From NCBI RefSeq assembly GCF_004005565.1, contig NZ_SADD01000003.1, positions 248,001 through 312,000 on the forward strand: DNA of 64,000 bases. Direction: 5' to 3'. The notes beneath the pieces were generated by a model, which saw nothing but the letters and a program-made list of their open reading frames with translations, did no database searches and had not been told where the DNA came from. This stretch comes from Lujinxingia sediminis. Lineage in GTDB: Bacteria > Myxococcota_A > Bradymonadia > Bradymonadales > Bradymonadaceae. Shown piece after piece: positions 1 through 9,587 of this stretch (positions within the stretch are counted from its first letter, which is position 1; the number at the start of each line of letters is the position of its first letter). A program made the position numbers and the translations under genes.

Positions 1-1
1 G

Positions 2-1153
<1,152 letters not shown>

Positions 1154-1209
1154 TCGCCCCCCCTCTCCACGGGTCCGCAAGCCTCGGATCCGCCGCCCCG
1201 GAGCGCTCC

Positions 1210-2241
1210 ATGGCCGAACCTTTTGTCTTTCATTTTCAGCGCGGCCCGGCTGGCGAGCCCGAGGTCATGTACATGGTCGACCTGGACTGCGCCTGCCAGC
1301 TCTGCGGGCATGTGCAGTACCAGCGCTTCTACCACAGCACCCCCTTCCACACCTTGAGCCTCGACGTTCTCGATGAGCTCGCTGAGCGCGCCTACCTCAA
1401 GGCGAGCTATGAGTGTGAGAACTGCGGCACCGAGGTCGGTCCCGAGGCCACGCGCCGCGCTGCGCTGACCTACGGTTTTGCCGACGACGCCGGGGTCATC
1501 CGCGTCTTCGTCGACCGTCTCGAAGAGACGTTGCGCTACGACATGCAGCCTCGCCGCCGTCTCGACCCCCAGGCCATGCCCACCTGGCAACCCGACACCG
1601 AGAACGCACGGGTCTACGACGAGCTCGACGAAGACGAGCTCGAAGAGGTCTTCGGCCGCCCCTTCAACATCAAATGGGCCTGGATCGACCTTCTCGAAGA
1701 CTGGGTCGAAGACCCCGAAGGCGGCGCGTACTCGCGCCTGGCCCCCGGACTCTGGGCGGTGATCGAGCGGGACGAAGAGAGCGCCGACCAGCTCGCCGAC
1801 GAGGTCGACGAAGACGAGTTCTTCGACGCGCTCGACTCCGGCGATCTGGCCGTGATTCCCCTGCACGACAGCCTGCCGGTGGCGCTTGCCACCCACGATC
1901 ACCCCGAGCGCATCTTCGGGAGGCTGCACACCTGGCTGCCCTCCTCGCTGAGCGCTTCCTTCAAAAAAGAGCAGCTCTGGGCCGACGCCTACGTCTCGCG
2001 CCAGGCGGCCATCGAGACGATGGAGCGCACCCTGACCACCGCCCGGCTCACCTTCACCCTGCACCAGACCGAGGCCGACGTCTTCTTCTCGGAGATCACC
2101 ACCCCCACCGGTGCCGTCTACGGACGCGGAGTGGCCATCTCGGCGGTGCTTCGCCGCGCGGTGCACACGGGCCTGACCCCCGGTGAAGCTGCGCGCCTGA
2201 CGGCCGAAGAAATCGTGGGCATCCTCCTGCAACTCTGGTAG
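1210..2241 (+). CDS. Hypothetical protein with two N-terminal CxxC pairs
   Basis: 343 aa, not recognised. Near the N-terminus are CQLCG (about residue 36) and CENCG (about residue 72), four cysteines that could form a zinc ribbon. A strongly acidic stretch (YDELDEDELEEVFG, later ADEVDEDEFFD) follows, and the rest looks globular and soluble, without signal peptide or membrane segment. The ATG is supported by GGAG about 8 nt upstream. It starts 56 nt after the topoisomerase gene on the same strand and may be co-transcribed with it. A zinc-stabilised cytosolic protein is an inference only. Confidence 0.75.
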   Translation: MAEPFVFHFQRGPAGEPEVMYMVDLDCACQLCGHVQYQRFYHSTPFHTLSLDVLDELAERAYLKASYECENCGTEVGPEATRRAALTYGFADDAGVIRVFVDRLEETLRYDMQPRRRLDPQAMPTWQPDTENARVYDELDEDELEEVFGRPFNIKWAWIDLLEDWVEDPEGGAYSRLAPGLWAVIERDEESADQLADEVDEDEFFDALDSGDLAVIPLHDSLPVALATHDHPERIFGRLHTWLPSSLSASFKKEQLWADAYVSRQAAIETMERTLTTARLTFTLHQTEADVFFSEITTPTGAVYGRGVAISAVLRRAVHTGLTPGEAARLTAEEIVGILLQLW

Positions 2242-2262
2242 CCACCCCATTCACCAACGTCT

Positions 2263-2673
2263 ATGCGCATTTACACCACACAGCGATTCCTGGGGGAGAT
2301 CCCGGTCGGGGCTCTTATGATGCTGCCCCTCTTCGCGATGCCCCTGGGAGCCTGGGCGGTGCGCACCGGCGTGTGGGAGTTCTCCACCTGCGGCATGAAG
2401 CGCCTCTTCGAGATGCCGTGTCTGACCTGCGGGGCTACCCGCGCCACCCTCGCGCTGACCCACGGCGACATCTTCGCGGCCATCGCCTTTCAGCCGCTGA
2501 TCATCGCCCTCTACGCGCTGATCGCCATCTGGGGCGTGCTCAGCCTTTTCACCTACGTGCGCCAGCGCCGCCTCGTGCTCAGCTTAAGCCACCGCGAAGA
2601 CCTGATGTTCAAGGCGCTGCTCGTACTCCTTCCGGCGGCCAACTGGTTCTACCTCTACAAAGCCGGCATCTGA
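2263..2673 (+). CDS. DUF2752 family small membrane protein
   Basis: 136 aa with two or three hydrophobic segments (about residues 15-35, 68-95 and 110-130). The CLTCGATRA motif followed by a hydrophobic HGDIFAAIAFQPL segment matches the DUF2752 signature (CPTCGxTRA then a membrane helix). The family has no established biochemical function. It begins 21 nt after the preceding stop, so it probably belongs to the same transcript. No good Shine-Dalgarno sequence is visible, so expression may rely on translational coupling. Confidence 0.85.
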   Translation: MRIYTTQRFLGEIPVGALMMLPLFAMPLGAWAVRTGVWEFSTCGMKRLFEMPCLTCGATRATLALTHGDIFAAIAFQPLIIALYALIAIWGVLSLFTYVRQRRLVLSLSHREDLMFKALLVLLPAANWFYLYKAGI

Positions 2674-2908
2674 GCACTCGCCACCTCCCCCTGCCGTGGC
2701 AACGCCTCGATCCTTGTATGTGTTTGAGAAGATAGCTACTATTCGCCGCGAATGGTCCTGTCGCCGGACCCGCTTATAACGGCGACAATCCCCCACGCGG
2801 CGGCGTCTCCCTGACGCGCTCATCGCAACTCCGCGACTCCTCCCCCTCCCTTCCAGGGCCATCCCCGGCCTGCATCACGATTCGGTCTCCGAAGTCTGAG
2901 AGGAACCC

Positions 2909-4879
2909 ATGTTCAACCCGCTTCTCCCCCACACCCCGAGCGCCGGTCGGCTCTCGTCGATTCTGTTGCCTCTGGCGATGATGCTGCTTGTCGGAACGCT
3001 CGGCTGCGGCGAAGAGGATGGCGATGGCGACAACCTCTCCGGGCTCGACGCCCCCTCAATTCTCGTCTCACCATCGAGCTTCAACTTCCCCGACACCCCC
3101 ATCGGGGAGCGCGAGACTGCCACGCTGATCATTAGCAACACCGGCGGCTCCGTGCTCAACATCACCGAGATGGAGCTGGTCGATGAGAGCCCCTCCCCGC
3201 AGTTCCGTCGCGGTCAGGGCTTTTTGAGCACCCTGCAGATTCCCTCCGGTGAGTCGCATGAGTTCAGCGTGAGCTACATCCCGGTCAGCCCCGATCCGGC
3301 CCGCGCCGAAGTTCGTATGCGCACCAACGACCCGGATAACGCCGAGGTCATCGTCGAGCTCAACACCCCGCAGCTCGGCCCACAGATCTTCGGCAACCAG
3401 GCGGTGCGCTTTAATCGCGTGCCCGCCGGTGAAGAAGCCTGGACGCTGACCACCATCCAGAACATCGGTACCACCCCGCTGAGCATCAGCCAGATTCTGC
3501 TCGGCCGAAACAGCGACTTCGACATCGCCTTCCCCACCCCGGGTGCCGATCCGGCCGACCTGGAGAGCGACACCGACCAGTGGCCCGAAGTGCTGGAGCC
3601 GGGCGAAGCCTTCGACATCCGCATCTGGTTCCGGCCGATCAACAACAACCCCTCCTCGGGCGAAGTCACGATCCTCTCCAACGACCCCAACCGCTCGACC
3701 TTCTCGCTGGAGCTCATCGGCAACAGCGGCTCCCCCTGCATGGAGGTCAACCAGGGCGAAGTCCTCGACTTCGGCGCAAGCTCCGCCGGTCAGGTCGGCC
3801 GCCGCTCGGTCGTTATCACCAACTGCAGCGCGGAGACCCCGCTGGAGCTCACCAACATCTTCTTGAGCGAGAACCCCAACAGCATCTTCGACCTCAACCT
3901 CGACCCGCTCGGCGGCGACCCGGATGATGCCCCCGTGTCGATCGCGCCCTCGCGCTCGGCGACCTTCCAGGTGCTTTTCGCGCCGATCTCCGAGACGGCT
4001 TCGTACGAGGCGAAGCTGACCATTGAGAGCAACGACACCGTTGCCTCGCCCTATGAAATCGCGTTGCTCGGTGAGGGCACCGACAACGAGTGCCCGGTGG
4101 CCGTGGCTGAGGGCCGTATCCTCAACACCACCCGCACCTTCACCGAAGGCACCGCGCTTCCGCTCAACACCATCGAGCTTCTCGGCGGCTCGAGCTTCGA
4201 TCCTGACGGACAGATCGACTTTTACGAGTGGACCATCCTGGAGGCCCCCGAAAACTCCCAGGCCCGCTTGAGCCCCAGCCCCAACATCGTCGATCCGACC
4301 CTCTACCTGGACCTGGCTGGCACCTATGTGGTCGAGCTGATGGTCTACGACAACCAGGGCGTCGCCAGCTGCGGCGAACCTGCCACCGTCACCATTCAGG
4401 CCATCCCCGAGGATGACGTGCACATCCAGCTGGTCTGGGACGCCCCGGGCGTTGCCAACCCCACTCCGGATGCCGGCGTCGACCTCGACCTGCACTACCT
4501 CCACCCCAGCGGTCGCTGGAATGGTGATGGCAGCGTCTACTGGAACAACCGCTTCCCCAACTGGGGCAACACCGAAGACGAGCGCGACGATCCTCGCCTC
4601 GACATCGATGACACCTGCTGCGGCGGTCCGGAAAACATCAACCACTCCAACCCGGAGTCGGGCCTGGAGTACGGCGTGGGCGTCTACTACTTCACCGACC
4701 GCGGCCTGGGCGCAGCCTACGCCACGGTGCGCATCTACATCCGCGGGGAGCTTCGCTTCCAGCTGCGCAACACCTACATGCCCTCGGAAGGCTACTTCTG
4801 GCACGTGGCCAACATCCGCTGGCCGAGCACCGACGTGTACCGTCGCGATGTGATCGACTTCGGCTTCCCGGTCCAATGA
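2909..4879 (+). CDS. Secreted lipoprotein with choice-of-anchor D (ASH-like) repeats
   Basis: 656 aa. The N-terminal hydrophobic segment ends in GTLGC followed by an acidic EEDGDGDN tether, a plausible though imperfect lipobox. Residues ~50-390 hold three or four beta-sandwich repeats of the choice-of-anchor D/ASH type (FPDTPIGE..T..ISNTG..; FNRVPAGE..; LDFGASSAGQ). Residues ~395-500 form a PKD-like domain (GGSSFDPDGQIDFYEW, GTYVVELMVYDNQG). The C-terminal ~160 aa (HIQLVWDAP, DVDLDLHYLHPSGRW, DDTCCGGPENIN, YGVGVYYF) resemble a domain common in secreted proteins of this phylum. AGAGGA lies about 9 nt before the ATG. The stop overlaps the next start (ATGA), so the two genes are translationally coupled. 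Likely a cell-surface structural or adhesive lipoprotein; function unknown. Confidence 0.85.
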   Translation: MFNPLLPHTPSAGRLSSILLPLAMMLLVGTLGCGEEDGDGDNLSGLDAPSILVSPSSFNFPDTPIGERETATLIISNTGGSVLNITEMELVDESPSPQFRRGQGFLSTLQIPSGESHEFSVSYIPVSPDPARAEVRMRTNDPDNAEVIVELNTPQLGPQIFGNQAVRFNRVPAGEEAWTLTTIQNIGTTPLSISQILLGRNSDFDIAFPTPGADPADLESDTDQWPEVLEPGEAFDIRIWFRPINNNPSSGEVTILSNDPNRSTFSLELIGNSGSPCMEVNQGEVLDFGASSAGQVGRRSVVITNCSAETPLELTNIFLSENPNSIFDLNLDPLGGDPDDAPVSIAPSRSATFQVLFAPISETASYEAKLTIESNDTVASPYEIALLGEGTDNECPVAVAEGRILNTTRTFTEGTALPLNTIELLGGSSFDPDGQIDFYEWTILEAPENSQARLSPSPNIVDPTLYLDLAGTYVVELMVYDNQGVASCGEPATVTIQAIPEDDVHIQLVWDAPGVANPTPDAGVDLDLHYLHPSGRWNGDGSVYWNNRFPNWGNTEDERDDPRLDIDDTCCGGPENINHSNPESGLEYGVGVYYFTDRGLGAAYATVRIYIRGELRFQLRNTYMPSEGYFWHVANIRWPSTDVYRRDVIDFGFPVQ

Positions 4880-6207
4880 TCAACCTCCTCGCCAGCGTCG
4901 GCCGCCGTCCGGCACCCTATGCCGCGCTGGCGGCGGCCACCCTCCTGAGTGCCTCTCCGACACTCCACGCCCACGGCGCGCCCCCCCGGGCGCGCCAGGC
5001 CTTCGCCCTCACCGACCCCGGTGGGGGCGATGTGCTCTGGGCGCTCTCGACCAACTTCGGGGTGATGTCTCAGAGCGCGCCCTCACGCTACATCTGCGAA
5101 GAAGCCTTTGAAGCGGGGGAGACGTACATCATGCTGCCCGTCGGCCCGGAGCGCTGGGTGAGCCTGGGCGAGGATCGCGTGGCGCTGAGCGAGGCAGGCT
5201 GCCAGATCGAGGTGGTGCATACCTACGCGCTTCCCCCGGTTGACGCTGCCCATCGAGCGGCCAGCGACGAGGTGATTGTAGCGCTGGCCGACGCCACCGG
5301 CGCTCAGCTTCATTACAGTTCGGACGCCGGACGCACCTGGTCAAAGCTCGCGGTGGACTTAAGCGATCTTCGGCCCACCGGCGTGCGTTTTTGGGGCGAG
5401 GGCCAGGTAGCGCTGAGCGCCTTCCGCACCCCGGATGCGCGGCGCGGTGAGGCGGTGGTGGCGCATATCGACCTGCGCGCACCCGCGCCAGCGCTCAACC
5501 TCTTCGAGCTCCCCGCCGAGCGCCGCTACCCTTACCTTTTGGCCGCCGCCGACGGTCAGCTCCTCTGGCACGCCCAGGGCCCCGACGCTCAGGAGGTCTA
5601 CTGGAGCGCGCTATCTGCCCTGCCCGATGCAGGCGCCCCGGTCTTTGAGCTCGATGCCTGGCCGGCCGCCGGCGCCCTCTCGACCGATGGCGAGCGCGCC
5701 TGGCTCAGTGGCTCCGAGGATAACCCGGGCATCTTCACCGCCGAGCGCACCGCGCCCGCTCAGCCCCCCGAGCTCTGGCACCAGCTCCCCTCCGAGCACC
5801 ACGCCCGCTGCCTGACGCCCACCGCCGAGGGGCTCTTGATTTGCGGACACCGGGCCACCGATGGCTTCGATCTGGCGCGGCTTGATGAGGCGGGTGAGGT
5901 GGAGCCCCTGGTGGACTTCCGCGAGCTTCAAGGCCCGCAGAGCGCGTGCCGAAACGCCGACGACACCGCCAACCTCTGTCAGGCAGTGTGGCCGGAGCTC
6001 GCCCGCAGCCTGGGCATCGACCCGGACGTGTTTGACGATGTGGCGACCGACGCCAGCCCCCCCGACGTCGGCAACACTTCCGACGCCAGCGAGAGCCCGG
6101 GTCAGGCTGGCGAGCCGGGCTGCGCGCAGGCCGGGGGGTCTATCGGAGCGGGGTGGTGGGCGATGATTGCCATCGCACTTCTCAGCGCGCGCCGACGCCG
6201 GCGCTGA
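4876..6207 (+). CDS. Secreted beta-propeller-like protein with MYXO-CTERM-like tail
   Basis: 443 aa overlapping the upstream lipoprotein gene by 4 nt. The N-terminus is a signal peptide (hydrophobic, ending near LHAHGAPP). The body contains BNR/Asp-box-like segments (YSSDAGRTWSKL, SGSEDNPGIF), suggesting a beta-propeller. After a low-complexity spacer (DASPPDVGNTSDASESPG) the C-terminus reads EPGCAQAGGS, a hydrophobic helix, then LLSARRRRR. Cys-Gly-rich motif, membrane helix and arginine cluster is the layout of the MYXO-CTERM sorting tag, although the tag here has one Cys rather than the usual GCGC. It is probably exported and anchored or processed at the envelope together with its lipoprotein partner. 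Ligand unknown. Confidence 0.8.
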   Translation: MINLLASVGRRPAPYAALAAATLLSASPTLHAHGAPPRARQAFALTDPGGGDVLWALSTNFGVMSQSAPSRYICEEAFEAGETYIMLPVGPERWVSLGEDRVALSEAGCQIEVVHTYALPPVDAAHRAASDEVIVALADATGAQLHYSSDAGRTWSKLAVDLSDLRPTGVRFWGEGQVALSAFRTPDARRGEAVVAHIDLRAPAPALNLFELPAERRYPYLLAAADGQLLWHAQGPDAQEVYWSALSALPDAGAPVFELDAWPAAGALSTDGERAWLSGSEDNPGIFTAERTAPAQPPELWHQLPSEHHARCLTPTAEGLLICGHRATDGFDLARLDEAGEVEPLVDFRELQGPQSACRNADDTANLCQAVWPELARSLGIDPDVFDDVATDASPPDVGNTSDASESPGQAGEPGCAQAGGSIGAGWWAMIAIALLSARRRRR

Positions 6208-6244
6208 GGCGAACGTCCCCCCAACTTAGAGACATAAATCGCGC

Positions 6245-6883
6245 TCAGGCCTGGCGAGGGGCTTCAAACGCAAAGCTCACGCGCAGCTCATCGCCCTCTC
6301 CAGCGCCGGCGGCGGTACCGGCCAGACGAAGACCGAGCGTAGCTGCGCGATCGGAGAGTTCTGGGCGGTCGCGCTCGCGCGCCATGCACACCACCGCGCC
6401 ACCCGGAGCGACAAAGGGACGCGCCGTCTCCAGCCACTGCAGTGGCGGCTGAAACGCCTTGGAGATCACCACATCAAAGACATCGCCCTCGACCTCCTCG
6501 ATGCGCTCATTGCGAATCGAAACATCGCTCAGCCCCAGGCGGTGCGTCACAATTTTCAGAAAGGTCGCACGTTTGCGTCGCGGCTCCACCAGCGTGATCG
6601 GAAGATCGCTGTAGACGATCTTGAGCACCATCCCCGGCAGCCCCGCTCCGGTGCCCACATCCAGGATGGGGCCGGCCGGCTGACGGGCCTCGGCGGCCAC
6701 CAGGCTGTCGAGGATCAGCTCGTCGATCACCTCCTGACGGTTCATCGGGCCGATGAGGTTCATCGCCTCGTTAAACTGCAGCAGAAGCCCCACGTACTGT
6801 TCCAGGCGCTCCAGACTGCGGGCGTCTGCGGGCAGCCCGCGCGCCGCGCAGAATCGCTCGACATCGTTCATCCTGACTCTCAC
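6245..6883 (-). CDS. rsmG: 16S rRNA (guanine527-N7)-methyltransferase RsmG
   Basis: 212 aa, usual family length. It uses S-adenosylmethionine to methylate G527 (N7) in the 530 loop of 16S rRNA. Diagnostic motifs are the SAM loop ILDVGTGAGLPG, LVEPRRKRATFLK, ISKAFQPP near the catalytic core, and the N-terminal FNEAMNLIGP. The GTG start at 6883 lies 9 nt after the AAA+ gene; an ATG four codons later (6871) is equally plausible. It is the last gene of a minus-strand run. rsmG (gidB) is classically near the replication origin, which fits dnaN, recF and parS-like sites in this window. Confidence 0.93.
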   Translation of the reverse strand: MRVRMNDVERFCAARGLPADARSLERLEQYVGLLLQFNEAMNLIGPMNRQEVIDELILDSLVAAEARQPAGPILDVGTGAGLPGMVLKIVYSDLPITLVEPRRKRATFLKIVTHRLGLSDVSIRNERIEEVEGDVFDVVISKAFQPPLQWLETARPFVAPGGAVVCMARERDRPELSDRAATLGLRLAGTAAGAGEGDELRVSFAFEAPRQA

Positions 6884-6892
6884 TTCACGTCG

Positions 6893-9454
6893 TTAGGGCG
6901 TCTCCACCCGACTCGGCGCGCGCGGCTCGCGCGGCAGCCCCGGCGACTTCGCCGGCGGGTTGGAAACCTTATGCAGGGTTACGCGGATCTGATCGTTCTC
7001 CACGCCCACTCGCGCGCACTTTCCGGTATGCGGCCCCGGATTCTCCAGCAGCGCGCGACTAATCGCGTTGAGCACGTGCTTCTCCAGCGTGCGTTTGAGC
7101 TCGCGGGCGCCAAAGCGCTCGCTGAACCCCCGCGCTTCTAGCCAGCGCCGCGCCGCCGGGTCAACCTCGACCTGCAAGCGCCGACGCTTAAACCCGCGAC
7201 GCCCCAGCGCCTTGTTCAGCTCCAACTCCACCAGGCGCTCCATCGCATCGGGGCTTAGCGGGTTGAAGACCAACACCTCATCGAGGCGGTTGAGAAACTC
7301 CGGGGCGAAGAACTCGTCGAGCTTGTTGCGAATATGCGCTCCCTGCTCCTGACGGCGATCCTCCGGCCCGAATCCCATCGCCTGCACACTGGTGCGGGAG
7401 GCCCCGAGGTTGCTCGTCAAAAAGATCAACGTCTGGCGAAAATCCGTCGTTTGACCACGCGCGTCCGTCAGCCGACCCTCATCGAGAATCTGCAAAAAGA
7501 GGTTGAAGATCTCGGCGTCGGCCTTCTCAAACTCATCAAAGAGCAGCACTGAGAAGGGCTGGTTGCGGATCGCCTCGGTGAGCAACCCCTCGCGATCTTT
7601 GTCATGGGGAGAACCAATCAACTTCTCCAACGCGAAGCGGCCCTGATACTCGCTCAAGTCAAAGCGCACCATGCGCGACTTCGAGCCAAAGAGCCGCTCG
7701 GCCACAAGCCCCGTAAAGTAGGTCTTGCCCACCCCGGTCGGCCCCACCAGGAAGAACACCCCCAGGGGGCGCGCCGGATCGTGCATGCCCGTTTTAACCA
7801 TCGCCAACCGGTCGACGATCGCATCCACCGCCCGCTCCTGGTCGATGAGCCGGCGCTTAAACCACGCCCGCGTCTCTTCCAGATCCATCGGCCGTGTATC
7901 GTCGAGAAGATCCAGGCTCATGCCCGTGACCTCCGCCAGACAGGGCGGGATATTGTGGCTTCGCAGCACAAACTCCCCGACCTTCGTGCCTTCCTGACGC
8001 ACCGTATAGTCGATCAGCGCATCCATCAGGTCGCAGGCTCGTCCCGGCGCAAAACTTCGAGTGTAGAAGCTCTCGGCGAAGTCGCGGATCTGCTCCAGAC
8101 ACCCCGGCTCCACCTCCAGCAGCCGATCGTCATCGAGGTTCAATACGCTCAGCCGACGCGTGAGCACCCTGAGGGTCTCAGCCTCATCCATCGGCTGAAC
8201 TTTGACCTGGCGAAAGAGTCGCAAAAAGCCCGGGTCGCGGCTCAGCCCGTTCTTCAGATCGTCTTCGGTACATTCGGCGATGATGCGCAGCTGTCCGCGC
8301 TGCAGATAGGGTTTAAAGAAGTCCGCAAAGTTCTCATCGCTCTTTGAATGCGCGCCCGCCCCCAGCAGATCGTTGGGGTTGGTGATGTACATCAACACCT
8401 TATCGTGCTTGAGAATCGCCTCGGCCATCTCCTTGAGCTTCGTCTCCCAGTCGCCCAGATAGCGCGTCCCACTGATGAGCTCGCTGGTATTCGTCTCCAG
8501 GATCTGCCAGCCCTCCTCATCGGTGCTCAGCCGCAGGGCAACCTCGTGGATGATCGCGGTCTTACCCACTCCGGCCTCACCTACAAGCAGCATACTGCGC
8601 TGGCTGCGATCGTCGGTGAAATGCTCCACCAGCGTGGTGACGACCTCCTCGCGCTCAAACGCGCGCGTCAAAAAGGGGCGCTCCTCGTCGGTGTGCAGAA
8701 GTCGCCCGTACTTATCGAGCCCGCGCGAGGGCGCGGATGTCTTGGAGACCAGCTGCAGACGCTGCCACAACGTGCCGTAGACCTCCTGGAGGTTGCGCGC
8801 CTCCAGGTAGTTGAGCACCAGGCGACGCTCGCGGGGGGTGAGCTGATCAGGCAGCTTCTTGTACTGCTCCCGCGTCAGCCGTGGCACCAGACGATCGAGG
8901 ATCTCCTCGGCGCTCTGTTGCATCTCCAACTCACGCTCCAGCAGCGCCTTAAGCACCACCGGCAAACACCGCGGCGTGCCCACCGTGCGCAGCTGGGTCA
9001 GCGCCTGCTCGCGCACCCCGTAGGACTCATCTTCCATCGCCCGAATCAACACCTCTTCGAGATGCGCGTAGTTCAGATCCCCCAGAGCCACCAGCGCGCG
9101 GTAGCGCACATCGGCGTCATAGTCATGCATCGCGCCCAACACCGCCTCGGTGCTGGCCGCATCTCCCAGAATGCCCAGCGAGAAGAGCGCCATCTCGCGC
9201 ACCCCGGCATGCGGGTCATGAATCAACCCGACGAGCTTCGGAATCGACTCCCGATCGCCCAACCTCCCAAGGTTGGTCGCCGCCGCCATGCGACGCAGAT
9301 GATGGCGATGCCCCAGATTCTCCCGCAACACCCCCAGGATCGAAGTGCCCAGCGCGTAGAGCTGATCGCGATAATCGCGGTAGCGCTCTTCGTCCTCACA
9401 CGCCTCAATCGTATCCAGAAGCCGTCCGGCCAGCTCTACTGATGCATCCCTCAT
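6893..9454 (-). CDS. HEAT-repeat AAA+ ATPase, ClpB/ClpC-like with degenerate first ring
   Basis: 853 aa from an ATG with GGAGG 7 nt upstream; the open frame extends further 5', but that part has no coding character. Residues ~45-190 are HEAT/armadillo repeats (LGRLGDRESIPKLVGLI and similar). D1 (~280-440) has Walker A GEAGVGKT (292-299) and an aromatic pore loop GTRYLGDW, but the Walker B position reads YITNPND instead of the usual IDEVH, and FLRLFRQ lacks the Arg finger pair. D2 (~540-800) is intact: GPTGVGKT (571-578), LLFDEFEKAD, FLTSNLG, FLNRLDE and sensor-2 GARELKR. The D2 pore loop GYVG is absent (LIGSPHDKDREG). No Clp N-domain or ClpB M-domain is visible. Probably a specialised remodelling ATPase with HEAT-based partner recognition; substrate unknown. 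Confidence 0.88.
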   Translation of the reverse strand: MRDASVELAGRLLDTIEACEDEERYRDYRDQLYALGTSILGVLRENLGHRHHLRRMAAATNLGRLGDRESIPKLVGLIHDPHAGVREMALFSLGILGDAASTEAVLGAMHDYDADVRYRALVALGDLNYAHLEEVLIRAMEDESYGVREQALTQLRTVGTPRCLPVVLKALLERELEMQQSAEEILDRLVPRLTREQYKKLPDQLTPRERRLVLNYLEARNLQEVYGTLWQRLQLVSKTSAPSRGLDKYGRLLHTDEERPFLTRAFEREEVVTTLVEHFTDDRSQRSMLLVGEAGVGKTAIIHEVALRLSTDEEGWQILETNTSELISGTRYLGDWETKLKEMAEAILKHDKVLMYITNPNDLLGAGAHSKSDENFADFFKPYLQRGQLRIIAECTEDDLKNGLSRDPGFLRLFRQVKVQPMDEAETLRVLTRRLSVLNLDDDRLLEVEPGCLEQIRDFAESFYTRSFAPGRACDLMDALIDYTVRQEGTKVGEFVLRSHNIPPCLAEVTGMSLDLLDDTRPMDLEETRAWFKRRLIDQERAVDAIVDRLAMVKTGMHDPARPLGVFFLVGPTGVGKTYFTGLVAERLFGSKSRMVRFDLSEYQGRFALEKLIGSPHDKDREGLLTEAIRNQPFSVLLFDEFEKADAEIFNLFLQILDEGRLTDARGQTTDFRQTLIFLTSNLGASRTSVQAMGFGPEDRRQEQGAHIRNKLDEFFAPEFLNRLDEVLVFNPLSPDAMERLVELELNKALGRRGFKRRRLQVEVDPAARRWLEARGFSERFGARELKRTLEKHVLNAISRALLENPGPHTGKCARVGVENDQIRVTLHKVSNPPAKSPGLPREPRAPSRVETP

Positions 9455-9467
9455 AACTCGCCTCCAA

Positions 9468-9523
9468 AAGATCGGCCCGTCGCCGACGACCCTCTTATAA
9501 GGGTCGCAGGCCGGTCCGATCTT
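9468..9523 (-). promoter_or_regulatory. Nested inverted repeat in the leader of the AAA+ gene
   Basis: An outer stem AAGATCGG/CCGATCTT encloses an inner stem CGACCCT/AGGGTCG with a TATAAG loop. The structure ends immediately upstream of the GGAGG ribosome-binding site of the HEAT-AAA gene. It could be an attenuator, a processing site separating the two cistrons or a protein-binding palindrome. The symmetry is directly visible; the role is not. Confidence 0.4.
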
Positions 9524-9587
9524 CCACTCTATCGGTGCCCCGGAGGGCTGTACAGACCGGGCGCGCCGGCGCCCCGCCGGCGGCCCA

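Noticed and set aside
2740-2790. GTCGCCG/CGGCGAC palindrome with an internal TTATAA as a promoter motif shared with other sites
   Set aside because: Similar TTATAA stretches at ~9497 and ~14027 do not share spacing or a -35 partner, so a common promoter class is not supported.
3068-4876. 602-codon frame antisense to the choice-of-anchor lipoprotein gene
   Set aside because: Antisense shadow typical of GC-rich coding DNA; the plus-strand protein has recognisable domains and a ribosome site.
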